This document shows, one piece after another, positions 10,532-19,592 of a stretch of 45,258 nucleotides of DNA. The position numbers and the translations under genes were made by a program. The stretch spans positions 1 to 45,258 of the IMG/VR virus record IMGVR_UViG_3300017708_000989; one strand, written 5' to 3'. Position 1 is the stretch's first letter. Every line of letters begins with the position of its first letter. The notes below the pieces were generated by a model. The model worked only from the letters and a program-made list of their open reading frames with translations. It searched no databases and had not been told where the DNA came from. Source of the stretch: a virus.

Positions 10532-12910
10532 CTAATCTATATGAACAAAACTGTTCACGTTATATCTATTTATACTAGTTGAACCCATGTTTTGTATTTG
10601 TGTGGATCCAAAATGTTCTAATTTACCATTCTGATCGTATAACCTTGCCGTTGTATCAAACGGGGCTTTAAGCTCGAATGGATTCGTTTCATCAAGTGTT
10701 TCACTTCGGTCATCTTTATGATTTAAGTATAATATTAATATATTTGTTAAATCTTTTGCACGAAGTTCATTATGAACTTGACTTCCTAATCTAATTTGTG
10801 GCTCATTAACATAACCTTGTCCAGCCTGTGGAAGAGTGAATCCACTTATGTTTTTATTACCATCTAAAGTTAATGTTGCAACTGCTTGTACGTTTGTACC
10901 TAATAAATTACCTTCAGAATCTTTTGCTGTTGGTGCATCTATTATAAGTGTAGGAGCTACTCTATAATTCTTAGGTTCACTTTCAATTATATTTATAGTC
11001 GCTATTTTACCTACGTTTGAATTGCCTGAAGGTGTTAAGAATATAGTAGAAAAACCTGAGCCTCTATCTGAAATTGTTACACCATCGACTCTTCCCTTAG
11101 AATCAATAGTAAGAGAAACAGTTGGATTATTCATATTACTACCAGTACCATTAATTGTTATACTTGGGGCAGATGAATATCCAAATCCAGGTTCTGATAT
11201 TGATACTGTATCAACCATTCCATCTGTTTTTGTAAATGTTGCTGTAGCTGTTATACCCTGGAATTTATGTACTGCTCCTACACCTAATCCTGTTAAACTA
11301 ATAACTGATCCACCTACTGTAGCAGATAAGGTTATAGCATTACCAGCTTTGGTTTTAACAAAATAAGTTGTTCCAGCTGTTAAACCTGCTATTGCTGTTC
11401 CATCGGTTGTATATGTTAGTTGATCGTTTACCTGGAATACTGCTGCTTGTGGAGCAGTTAATGTTATAGTATTAGCTGATGTACTCACTATAGATGAACT
11501 TGATCCGTCAAATATATGTAGTTCTGGTGCAGCGATTGTTGCAGTTGGTGCTTGGAAATCTCTTCCCCCATCTCCAAGATTAATAGCATTTATAGATCCA
11601 AATCCATCTGTACTAACTACAGCACCTGCAGGATTTGTTTTTCCACTAGCTCCATCTGAGAATGTAATTGCTGGATTTGCTATGTATCCACTTCCAGGTT
11701 CTGTAATACTTGAAGCAGTTATAACCCCATTCTTTAATGAGGTAGAAAGTGTAGCACTTTGGTGTATATCTGCTGTGACTTGTGGTGTAAATGCCGAAGC
11801 AAACATTTCTACTAATAATGGAACATCTTCAACACCAATTACTCCTGGTTGTACTCCTGGCATTGCAGAAAATAATCTGGCCAAAGTACTTAACATCTTT
11901 TTGTTGTTTACTGTTCCAACATTAACAAAATTTAATAGTAGTAAAATCTCTCCAAAGAATTTAAATCCAGCTGGGTGAACTAATCTTGTAAAAGCATCAG
12001 CCCAATCAGAAACGTTTTTACCAGTTTTAATTAAGTAACTAAATTTTTGATATCTTAAACTATCTTGTATTTTAATACTATCTGATAGGAATCCTTTATT
12101 TGATAAGAAAGCTTCTGACCCTTGGTCCCAAACACCAGATGAAGGTATAAGTGTTTTGTCGTAAGGTCTTTCTACTTCTACCACTTCATTAAATAATAAT
12201 CTAAAGAATATTTCTATACTATCACTTGAACCTCTTACTTTATAAAAGTCAATTATATTTTTATATAGATTTCTTTTGTTAACTGTTACGTCTCTAGGAA
12301 TAGCAGCTGCTATTTCTTTCTGCATAAATTCTAAATAATTAGCAGCATTACCATCTATATCCATAGCTTCTTCAATTGTATTCATAACATTCGAAGGTCC
12401 TGGACCAACCCAGTTTTTAACCACTGTAGTTAATGTTGCTGTTTTAGAATTATGAGAAGTTAAACCTGTTACGGTATATGTTTTACCTATCTCTGATACT
12501 TCGTTAGCTAATGTTCCAGGTAAGTCATTACCATTGGTTATAGCTACGTTAATCGCGTCTAAGCTAATAGTTGTTTTGGTCCCATCTGTATCAGTGATAA
12601 TTAATGTAGATTCAGCGCCTGTTTCGTCTGTAAAGAATTCGTCATTCTCGTTCTTTGGATCTGATATTCTAAATACTGCTTTATCATCTAATACAACGTC
12701 TGTAAATGTTTTAGTTTGAGAATATATAAACTCCTCTAAATTCATAAACGTATAATATGATTTCATTAAAGCTTCAAGCTTAGAAGCATTTTCCAATATA
12801 TGTTGTGGAACTAATTGCTTAAAGTTAATATGCTCTTTTGTTTTCTTCTTAGAAGACGCTACGGTTTCTACGTATCCCGGAGAGCTATATTCTGAATCGT
12901 GTGATGGCAT
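10532..12910 (-). CDS. 7: Baseplate wedge protein, gp7-like
   Basis: 792 residues between gp6 and gp8, the place of gene 7 in T4. The N-terminal third (YYTFMNLEEFIY; later FYKVRGSSDSIEIFFRLLFN) resembles the helical N-terminal module of marine T4-like gp7 or wedge proteins. The rest is repetitive beta-structure with recurrent SEPGxGY / GSGFSTI-type turns. T4 gp7 has 1032 residues, so this is short, and the assignment rests largely on order. The start overlaps the gp6 stop (TAATG). Its last codons contain the late promoter of gp8. Confidence 0.65.
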   Translation of the reverse strand: MPSHDSEYSSPGYVETVASSKKKTKEHINFKQLVPQHILENASKLEALMKSYYTFMNLEEFIYSQTKTFTDVVLDDKAVFRISDPKNENDEFFTDETGAESTLIITDTDGTKTTISLDAINVAITNGNDLPGTLANEVSEIGKTYTVTGLTSHNSKTATLTTVVKNWVGPGPSNVMNTIEEAMDIDGNAANYLEFMQKEIAAAIPRDVTVNKRNLYKNIIDFYKVRGSSDSIEIFFRLLFNEVVEVERPYDKTLIPSSGVWDQGSEAFLSNKGFLSDSIKIQDSLRYQKFSYLIKTGKNVSDWADAFTRLVHPAGFKFFGEILLLLNFVNVGTVNNKKMLSTLARLFSAMPGVQPGVIGVEDVPLLVEMFASAFTPQVTADIHQSATLSTSLKNGVITASSITEPGSGYIANPAITFSDGASGKTNPAGAVVSTDGFGSINAINLGDGGRDFQAPTATIAAPELHIFDGSSSSIVSTSANTITLTAPQAAVFQVNDQLTYTTDGTAIAGLTAGTTYFVKTKAGNAITLSATVGGSVISLTGLGVGAVHKFQGITATATFTKTDGMVDTVSISEPGFGYSSAPSITINGTGSNMNNPTVSLTIDSKGRVDGVTISDRGSGFSTIFLTPSGNSNVGKIATINIIESEPKNYRVAPTLIIDAPTAKDSEGNLLGTNVQAVATLTLDGNKNISGFTLPQAGQGYVNEPQIRLGSQVHNELRAKDLTNILILYLNHKDDRSETLDETNPFELKAPFDTTARLYDQNGKLEHFGSTQIQNMGSTSINRYNVNSFVHID
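10562..10574 (-). promoter_or_regulatory. T4-type late promoter for gp8, inside the gp7-like gene
   Basis: TATAAATA at 10574-10567 is followed by GATAT, predicting an A start at 10561 and a 42-base leader with AGAGGA before gp8. The same bases encode Ser-Ile-Asn-Arg-Tyr at the end of the gp7-like protein. Confidence 0.7.
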
Positions 12911-14760
12911 TATTTAAGTCTTGGTGTAGTTGTATATGTGATTGAACCAGCTGATCCACTTACTGATATTGTATCAACTTCAGGTGTAATTGTTACCCTT
13001 TGTTGGTCGATTGAAAGTAATTGATCTCTTTTAGGTGCTAAGTCTAATGAATTAGGTACCACCGATATTCGAATAGTTGTATTAGTAGATGGTGCAAAAC
13101 TATTTAAAGTAATAGTTCCTTTATCAACATCTATTTCACCTGCTGATGGAATTACTGTTACGTTAGCACCGGATACGACTTTATAAACTATAACTGTTCT
13201 TTTTGTTGAACCTGAAATAGGTACATCTCCAAAGAAATGATCTTCTGTATCACCTGAAATTTTAAATGCAGTAGAAGATAATATGTGTTTTGTAGAATCT
13301 CCTGACTGATAAAATGGTGAAGTAAAAGTTAAATTGAAATTATTTGTAGATTGATTTGTAGTTGCCGCTACGTTTTGGAACATACGAGGTCTTACTGTAC
13401 TATTCTGAATCGAAGGATCTGCATTATCAATACTTTTTAATAATTGTGAATGTCTGAATACACCATCGAATTTGTTTAAGTTATTAAAATTATAATCACT
13501 GATTGTATCTCTTACAACAGACTGTAAATCTGAACTAGATCTATCTGTAAGGTTTGGATTATATTTAAAGAATACATCTAACTCTAAATAAGTAAAATTA
13601 GGATCTAAAATTTCTGGAGTAATACTAACTACGTTCTTACCTTTTAAAATTGTATCTTTAATTTCTGATTTCTCTGTATCAGTTAATACAGTAGATGTAA
13701 GAGGTTTAATAGCTATATAAGCCTTACCATAATCAGGTGGATCGTTATCTTCACCACCCCAAGTTGATATAGAATCTATATTTGTAAATGATTTTTTAAT
13801 AATAGCAGAATAGTCATCAGATGTAACCGCTCTGTTTTGCGATGTAAATGTTAATGGTGCATTGAATCGAATACTTTCTGTTGTTTCTGAATCAACACCA
13901 CCTGCTGCAGCTGATACGGTTGTTACCGCAATATTACTAAATCCACCAATGTTATCTACTTTAGTAAATGTATTAGCATTGTTTGCATCTTTACCGTTTG
14001 TGAATATATAATCTAAAGTAACAATGTTATTATTAATAGGCTTATATCCTGTTACGCCATCACCAAAATATATTTCAAAGAATTCATTAGAATTTTCTTG
14101 TAAGTAATATGTCTTTGTTTCTGAATTAACATTCTTTAATGATTCGAACTGTGTATAAATGTCAAATGCTGTACTCTCTTCGTTATCTTGTACACGAACT
14201 CTAAGAGTAGAAGTATCTGCGTCTTTATCTGATATCTGGAATTTCTGATTCTCTATATCATTATCAACTCTATATTTTAAAGTTTTGAATGTTCCTTCTG
14301 CTATAGAAATATTTGAAAATGTAAATGTATTATCTGAAATAGTTGCTGTGTGATTATCTAAAACAACAAATTGGAATTCTTCTCCACCAACTAATGTATT
14401 AAATTTTGTTCCTCTTGAAAGTGTAAGGGTTGTAGGAACACTGCTTTCTTCTGCCACATTAACAACTATATTTACAGTTGCTCTTGCAGATAATATAGAT
14501 CTTGGAATATAACCTAATAGTTTAGCACGGGTAACAACGTTACCTCTTATTTGTGCTGAATCTAAGAATGCTTCATTTAAACTAAAGTGTGCATTCATTG
14601 CATTATAATGTGTATTATATGCTAGAACATCTAGTAATACACTCATGCCTGATCCATCAAAGTCATAGTCATTAAACTCTGATTGTGTCTTTAAGAAATT
14701 CTTTAGATTTGTTTTAATCTGATCGAAATCTAATTCTGTGACTTTTAAATTTGTTGCCAT
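12910..14760 (-). CDS. 6: Baseplate wedge protein gp6
   Basis: 616 residues (T4 gp6 has 660). The N-terminus matches the gp6 pattern: FDQIKTNLKNFLKTQSEFND, then DYDFDGSGMSVLLDVLAYNT, NEAFLDSAQIRGNVV and AKLLGYIPRS. T4 has LDYDFEGSRLNVLCDLLAYNT and NGYLPTS at the same places. gp6 forms the continuous inter-wedge ring of the baseplate. The ribosome site AAGG lies before ATG 14760, and the gene follows gp25 by one base. Confidence 0.93.
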   Translation of the reverse strand: MATNLKVTELDFDQIKTNLKNFLKTQSEFNDYDFDGSGMSVLLDVLAYNTHYNAMNAHFSLNEAFLDSAQIRGNVVTRAKLLGYIPRSILSARATVNIVVNVAEESSVPTTLTLSRGTKFNTLVGGEEFQFVVLDNHTATISDNTFTFSNISIAEGTFKTLKYRVDNDIENQKFQISDKDADTSTLRVRVQDNEESTAFDIYTQFESLKNVNSETKTYYLQENSNEFFEIYFGDGVTGYKPINNNIVTLDYIFTNGKDANNANTFTKVDNIGGFSNIAVTTVSAAAGGVDSETTESIRFNAPLTFTSQNRAVTSDDYSAIIKKSFTNIDSISTWGGEDNDPPDYGKAYIAIKPLTSTVLTDTEKSEIKDTILKGKNVVSITPEILDPNFTYLELDVFFKYNPNLTDRSSSDLQSVVRDTISDYNFNNLNKFDGVFRHSQLLKSIDNADPSIQNSTVRPRMFQNVAATTNQSTNNFNLTFTSPFYQSGDSTKHILSSTAFKISGDTEDHFFGDVPISGSTKRTVIVYKVVSGANVTVIPSAGEIDVDKGTITLNSFAPSTNTTIRISVVPNSLDLAPKRDQLLSIDQQRVTITPEVDTISVSGSAGSITYTTTPRLK

Positions 14761-14761
14761 T

Positions 14762-15220
14762 TTATCTTAACCTTCTTAGTAATATCTCTACAGTATCATC
14801 TGTATCATTTTCTTTTATTAAAAACTTAACAGTCAACCTGTAAGCATTTTGATCCGATAGATCTTTTAGCCCTATGGATAATACCTTTACCCTTGGCTCA
14901 TAATCTCTTAGAACTCTTTTTACATTTTCTTTTATAGCTATTTTTGTAATAGAATCTGCTGGTTCAAATAATAAACCTCTTAAATTAGCTCCAAGCTGTG
15001 GTTGAAACGGTCTTTCGAATGCATTTGTTATTAATAAGTTCTTAACAGCATTCTTTACCGCATTATCATCCTTTAACACGTTAATGTCTTTTCGTATAGG
15101 ATGTATTAATAAAGAAAGATCTAAATCTCTATGACCTTTATTTTTACTAACTACACTAGACTTCTTTTCAGTGGTTATTGACCAATCGGATTGTATTAAA
15201 GGTGATGTTTGTGTTGTCAT
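14762..15220 (-). CDS. 25: Baseplate wedge protein gp25
   Basis: 152 residues (T4 132). It contains the GPW/gp25 domain: DAVKNAVKNLLITNAFERPF, then QPQLGANLRGLLFEP, then a C-terminal RDYEPRVKVLSIG strand region. gp25 is the sheath-initiating wedge component conserved in contractile injection systems. ATG 15220 sits exactly where a transcript from the adjacent late promoter should begin, so the message is predicted to be leaderless; no ribosome-binding site is visible. Confidence 0.93.
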   Translation of the reverse strand: MTTQTSPLIQSDWSITTEKKSSVVSKNKGHRDLDLSLLIHPIRKDINVLKDDNAVKNAVKNLLITNAFERPFQPQLGANLRGLLFEPADSITKIAIKENVKRVLRDYEPRVKVLSIGLKDLSDQNAYRLTVKFLIKENDTDDTVEILLRRLR

Positions 15221-15233
15221 ATATCTATTTATA
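15221..15233 (-). promoter_or_regulatory. Late promoter placing +1 on the gp25 start codon
   Basis: On the minus strand the sequence reads TATAAATA (15233-15226), GATAT (15225-15221), ATG (15220). In T4 late promoters the TATAAATA box ends at about -6, so +1 falls on the A of ATG. An identical arrangement occurs at 38446-38458. Confidence 0.75.
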
Positions 15234-15238
15234 CGTTA

Positions 15239-16090
15239 TTAAGCGATTCTTTCTTTTCTTTGTTCAACTAATAATTTAGCTGCAGTAGCTAGGTCATCTG
15301 CATCAGAATATTCCGGTCCAAGTGCTTCTTTTGCTTGGGTATATTTTAATTCTAATATTTGACCTTCTGTTCTAAATGCGAAATATACATACGTGTTTAA
15401 GAAATGTGCTTTATCTTCTTGATGTTTTGCAAAGTCATAATGTCTCCACTTAAGATCATCAAATGTACTTCCACCTAACTCAGAAAGCTGTATATAAAGC
15501 TCGTTCTTGGTTAACTCATAATATCTGTCTTTTAAATATGCATTGATACCCTCTAGAGCATTTGTCTTTGACATAATCTGACCATCTGCGAGCATTATTG
15601 CATGTCTTATTACTTTTAAATTTAATTCATCTTTATCTGGTTCAATAACTGGTTTTGGTTCTGGTTTCTTTGGTTCTTCTTCTGGGACTTTAGATTCTGC
15701 TGGAACTACAGTTGCAACTCCATCAATTGTTTCTACGTTTGGCATCGTGCTACATATAGATGAAGCATCAATACTCGGAGGAAAAGAATCTAATCCTAAT
15801 CCGCTTATTAAACTATCTAAGTCTGGAACTGCTGATCCCATACTTGCTTTTAGTTCTGCAATCTTTGTAGCTAATCCAGATGCAGATGTTATATCACCAA
15901 GTTTTAATAAATCACCTTGTAAGCTAGGAACTTCTGGTAAGACAGGAACGAAAGAACTAAGATCAGCTTTTAGTTCATCTACTTTGCTTTGCATAGAAGC
16001 TAAACCATCTTTACCCTGTTCTAAAAGAGTGTCAAGTTCTTTTTGTTTATCCTTTACGCCTTTTAGTAATGTATTTTCTGAACAACTCAT
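15239..16090 (-). CDS. Unknown baseplate-region protein
   Basis: 283 residues. The N-terminal third looks helical and coiled (KGVKDKQKELDTLLEQGKDG). A Pro/Glu/Lys-rich linker (about residues 133-150, EEEPKKPEPKPVIEP) leads to a helical, aromatic C-terminal domain with GGSTFDDLKWRHYDFAKHQ. It lies between gp5 and gp25, two bases after gp5, and is therefore probably a hub or wedge accessory protein. No T4 homologue can be named from the sequence. Confidence 0.7.
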   Translation of the reverse strand: MSCSENTLLKGVKDKQKELDTLLEQGKDGLASMQSKVDELKADLSSFVPVLPEVPSLQGDLLKLGDITSASGLATKIAELKASMGSAVPDLDSLISGLGLDSFPPSIDASSICSTMPNVETIDGVATVVPAESKVPEEEPKKPEPKPVIEPDKDELNLKVIRHAIMLADGQIMSKTNALEGINAYLKDRYYELTKNELYIQLSELGGSTFDDLKWRHYDFAKHQEDKAHFLNTYVYFAFRTEGQILELKYTQAKEALGPEYSDADDLATAAKLLVEQRKERIA

Positions 16091-16092
16091 AA

Positions 16093-17445
16093 TTATGTTC
16101 CGTCAGTAGGTGGTTGAGTTTCAGCTGTAGCTGGGTTTGGAGAACTTGCTCCGCCAGTTCCAGGAACCTCTACGTGTGTATGTTGTGTTTGTGTTATATT
16201 ATTAACTGTTATCTCACCAGCATCGTACACGAGCGCTGCAGTAGCGCACGTAAGCGTATGCGTACCATCTATATCTTCTGTTAAGTTTCCAGTAGTACCA
16301 AACTTCATATTGCCACCTGAAGCAACTGCAAAGTCACTTACTGAACTCTGAGAATATTTACCACCGGCAAATAAGGATATATTATTGTAAGCTGTATTAG
16401 AATAGTTATTTGTTGTATTAATAACATAATCATTTCCAATAGTAGTTAATGCATCGTTTGTTATATTTAAATTTAAATCATTTAATACTGTAAGGTTATC
16501 ATTAATACCAATATTAGTACTTCTATTTCTTTGTATCTCTGTTTCGTAATTACCACCAATCTTAACTTGTTTACTTCCTTTCACGTTTATGGTATAATCT
16601 TTTTCTACTTCTAAATGATAATTACCGTATACTAGTTGACGGACATCACCATCAACAGTCATATTCATATTACCTTTTATGTGAATATTTTTATTATTTA
16701 AAATAACTTCATAATCATCACCGATTATTTTTACCTGTCTTGTTCCATCGTTATAAATTTCTTCGTATGAACCAGATGCGTGTTGTTTATTTAATCTTAA
16801 ATTTCCTGGAGTATCATCTATTTCAAATACATGTCCAGATTCTGTTTCATTTACTTTATTATATGGATATTCTGGAACATGGTCATTTAAAGCAGATAAT
16901 TGGTTCCAAGTACTTTCTGCATAATAGCTATCTGCTTGATCCGGAGCAACTGTTGAAACCTTTGGTGGTACTGCAGTTTTTACTGGGTCAACCGTTGTTC
17001 CTTGCTTTCTGGATTGAAATGATTCCCCAGTTTTATAAGTACTTTTTCTTGCTGATCTATTAACATCACTCTGGTCTACATATTCACCACGAGGAAAAGA
17101 ACGAGAACTAAACCCTAAATTAGTATCTCTTGCTGAACTTTTAGAGGCTATACTTCCCATAATAATAGGATCTTGAGCACTCGGTCCGTCTCTAAAGAAT
17201 CCAACTACCCATGAACCTTCCATTAACCCATGCGGGGTATCACCTATTCCTGAGGTACCACTCGCTGTTGTTGGCATCATAACTGTTGCCCATGGAAGAT
17301 CTTCTGTTGGTAATATTCCTTTATCATCTGTATGGAATCCAAAACACCGGACTCTACACCTATTCATTTCTTCAGGATCTTTTCTATCTTCGATCACACC
17401 TGTGAACCATGCAAAGGCTCCATCTATAAACATATCATTACGCAT
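16093..17445 (-). CDS. 5: Baseplate hub / spike protein gp5, without lysozyme domain
   Basis: About 450 residues. The N-terminal OB-fold has the T4 gp5 pattern (AWFTGVIEDRKDPEEMNRCR, LPWATVMMPT, SGIGDTPHGLMEGSWVVGFF, PIIMGSI). This passes directly to the C-terminal region (YPYNKVNETESGHVFEIDDT, then GSYEEIYNDGTR) and to valine/glycine octad-like repeats of the needle beta-helix. The T4 lysozyme domain that separates these two parts (T4 gp5 has 575 residues) is absent. I prefer ATG 17445 because GAGG lies eight bases upstream; a GTG at 17451 is in frame. The extreme C-terminus is Pro/Thr-rich. Confidence 0.9.
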   Translation of the reverse strand: MRNDMFIDGAFAWFTGVIEDRKDPEEMNRCRVRCFGFHTDDKGILPTEDLPWATVMMPTTASGTSGIGDTPHGLMEGSWVVGFFRDGPSAQDPIIMGSIASKSSARDTNLGFSSRSFPRGEYVDQSDVNRSARKSTYKTGESFQSRKQGTTVDPVKTAVPPKVSTVAPDQADSYYAESTWNQLSALNDHVPEYPYNKVNETESGHVFEIDDTPGNLRLNKQHASGSYEEIYNDGTRQVKIIGDDYEVILNNKNIHIKGNMNMTVDGDVRQLVYGNYHLEVEKDYTINVKGSKQVKIGGNYETEIQRNRSTNIGINDNLTVLNDLNLNITNDALTTIGNDYVINTTNNYSNTAYNNISLFAGGKYSQSSVSDFAVASGGNMKFGTTGNLTEDIDGTHTLTCATAALVYDAGEITVNNITQTQHTHVEVPGTGGASSPNPATAETQPPTDGT

Positions 17446-18751
17446 CAACACTTACCTCACTTGAATCTCTTTGGATTGTTACTTTCATTTTATAATAATC
17501 ATCGAATGTATGAACTACCCTTGTAACTAAGTAATCACTTGAATTATATTTATCAATCATCACTGGAGGTAGTTCTGCAGCTTCTACTGTTGTTGGTTTT
17601 ACAGTTTTCATACTTACCTTTGAACCAACCTGTAATCCAAAGTCTCCATTCAATGCAATTAAATGTGTATTAAACCCCATTGTGTGTAAATGCGATTCTG
17701 ATTTTAATATAGTAGTATAAGCTGGGTTATGATAATTAGAATGATCTGAAAAGGCTTTAGTATTTAATGATATAAAATAATTCTTTCCTTCTCTTAAATC
17801 AGATAGCTTTCTATCTAAGACCTTATGTTCATCACTAAATGGTTTATTTGAATTTATTTTTTTAGGATTAGATGAATCGTAATTAAAGAAAGTTTTTTCG
17901 TATTTCTTATTTGATATATCTAGAGAGTGAAGCGTGGCCGCGTACGCACCCGCACCAATATCATTTAACTTACCCATACCTAATTCACTTCCAAAAGCTT
18001 CTATTCTTTGTCTTAGTTCATCATAAGCACCCGATGTTCCAATGTCATGGTCGAAGTATGGTATAAAATCATATTCCTCGTATGCATCTCCTGCATATAA
18101 ATTTTCTAAGGAATTAAATTGTAATCCATCTTGAATAGTATCATAAAAGAAATATGGAGTACCATTATCATATGCATTTTTTAATAACCAATTAATAGCT
18201 TGTATTGGTCTTATTGTTGGATATACACCTTTAATAATATCTTTTGTGTCAAGGTTAAATGTAGCTTTCTTTACTTTTAAATCTTTTGTACATATATCTT
18301 TAACTAACTTACCTATTGAACCTTGAAATGATCTTTGCAATACTTTTGCCTGATTATTATATAACTGTTCTGATACTATTCTAAATTTATAGTATTGTTT
18401 ACCTGGACCAGATCTTACAAAATTAAATACCTCTGCAATAAATACGGTTATATCTAATTTAGAAATTGTTTCTTTAGTTCCACCAATTGGGGTTCTTTTT
18501 ATTCTAATCTCTATCTTTTCATTGCCACATATTTTTTGTTCTTCATAAAAGTTAGCAGCATCTTGTATAAAGATTACTCCTTCTATAAAAGGATGATTAA
18601 GATCTTCTATTATTTCTATCTTTTGAATAAAAGATTTTATATCAACAACATTACCTGCATTATTGTGGAACTTTACATGTTCTATTAAATAGGAATCTGG
18701 GGATACTATCCCGTCAGCACCTTCAACAGCTCTACTACTTGTACTAGACAT
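17438..18751 (-). CDS. Baseplate hub protein, gp27-like
   Basis: 437 residues. It sits immediately upstream of gp5 and overlaps it, as expected for the partner that forms the hub cylinder on which the gp5 spike stands. Features include an N-terminal beta-rich region (IQKIEIIEDLNHPFIEGVIF), a central GSIGKLVKDICTKDLK segment, and a C-terminal DYLVTRVVHTFDDYYKMKVT typical of gp27/gpD-type hub proteins. T4 gp27 has 391 residues. Direct similarity to T4 gp27 is weak by eye, so the name rests on order and pattern. Confidence 0.6.
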   Translation of the reverse strand: MSSTSSRAVEGADGIVSPDSYLIEHVKFHNNAGNVVDIKSFIQKIEIIEDLNHPFIEGVIFIQDAANFYEEQKICGNEKIEIRIKRTPIGGTKETISKLDITVFIAEVFNFVRSGPGKQYYKFRIVSEQLYNNQAKVLQRSFQGSIGKLVKDICTKDLKVKKATFNLDTKDIIKGVYPTIRPIQAINWLLKNAYDNGTPYFFYDTIQDGLQFNSLENLYAGDAYEEYDFIPYFDHDIGTSGAYDELRQRIEAFGSELGMGKLNDIGAGAYAATLHSLDISNKKYEKTFFNYDSSNPKKINSNKPFSDEHKVLDRKLSDLREGKNYFISLNTKAFSDHSNYHNPAYTTILKSESHLHTMGFNTHLIALNGDFGLQVGSKVSMKTVKPTTVEAAELPPVMIDKYNSSDYLVTRVVHTFDDYYKMKVTIQRDSSEVSVDA

Positions 18752-19583
18752 TTAATATTCTCTCAAACTCATCTGCAAATCTATCAATATATTGCGGGTC
18801 AACTACTCTTATTCTGGATCTTTTCTCGTTTAATTCATTTACATATGAACGGTTTGTTTGAAAAGATAAAGTACCAGCTGCTTCTCCACCTTGTATAAAT
18901 TCACCATTCGTTTGATATCTTTTTTCTTTATCTCCAGTTGTAAAATAGTGGTGCGGAGCTTCCGCATATTTGAATGCTTGATATGTACCAACGGAATCTC
19001 CAGATGTAGCACCAACTAATAACTCGGTACCTCCAGATATAGCATTTGGATCTCCAAGTGGTGCATTAGAATTTACCTCCTGGATTATTAGTTGATTCAT
19101 GTCAACATTCTTTTTTGTAAGTTTACCACTAAACCCAGAGATAGAACCATTAACGGTTTCACCTAAGGTAAATGCTCCATCTGAAACATTAGGTACTGAT
19201 CCAGCTAAACTATCTTCAAATTTAGTTATAATACCATCTGTGTTTCGAATAATACTTGGATTAGTTGTAATAGCATATCCTTCATATTCTGTAGCTATAT
19301 AATCAAATAAGTCTTCTTGACTCATTGGCCATGCACGCATACCATCATGTAATATATCATTTACAATAAAGAATGTCCAATAGTAATTTGGATTGTCATA
19401 TAACCTTTGTGATGTTACATCAGGTCTTTCCCCGTTTTTAATTTCATAGAATGTATATGCAGAAGAATTGTCTATGAAATCTCGTAAAGGTCTTACACTT
19501 CGATATATGTTAACTACATTTGTTATAACTCCATTTCTTTCGAAGTCATATTGTACTTTAGGAAACTGTTTAAAAAATGCCAT
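18744..19583 (-). CDS. 53: Baseplate wedge protein gp53
   Basis: 279 residues (T4 196). N-terminal matches to T4 gp53 include the NIYRSVRPLRDFIDN region and ERPDVTSQRLYDNPNYYWTF (T4 RPEELANAIYGNPQLYWVLL), with YFTTGDKEKRY later (T4 YDKGDKARKYPQ). About 80 extra residues form a Gly/Ser-rich beta insertion in the middle. gp53 completes the wedge and controls wedge association. AGAGGT precedes the start; the end overlaps the hub gene by eight bases. Confidence 0.9.
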   Translation of the reverse strand: MAFFKQFPKVQYDFERNGVITNVVNIYRSVRPLRDFIDNSSAYTFYEIKNGERPDVTSQRLYDNPNYYWTFFIVNDILHDGMRAWPMSQEDLFDYIATEYEGYAITTNPSIIRNTDGIITKFEDSLAGSVPNVSDGAFTLGETVNGSISGFSGKLTKKNVDMNQLIIQEVNSNAPLGDPNAISGGTELLVGATSGDSVGTYQAFKYAEAPHHYFTTGDKEKRYQTNGEFIQGGEAAGTLSFQTNRSYVNELNEKRSRIRVVDPQYIDRFADEFERILNV

Positions 19584-19592
19584 AATTTACCT

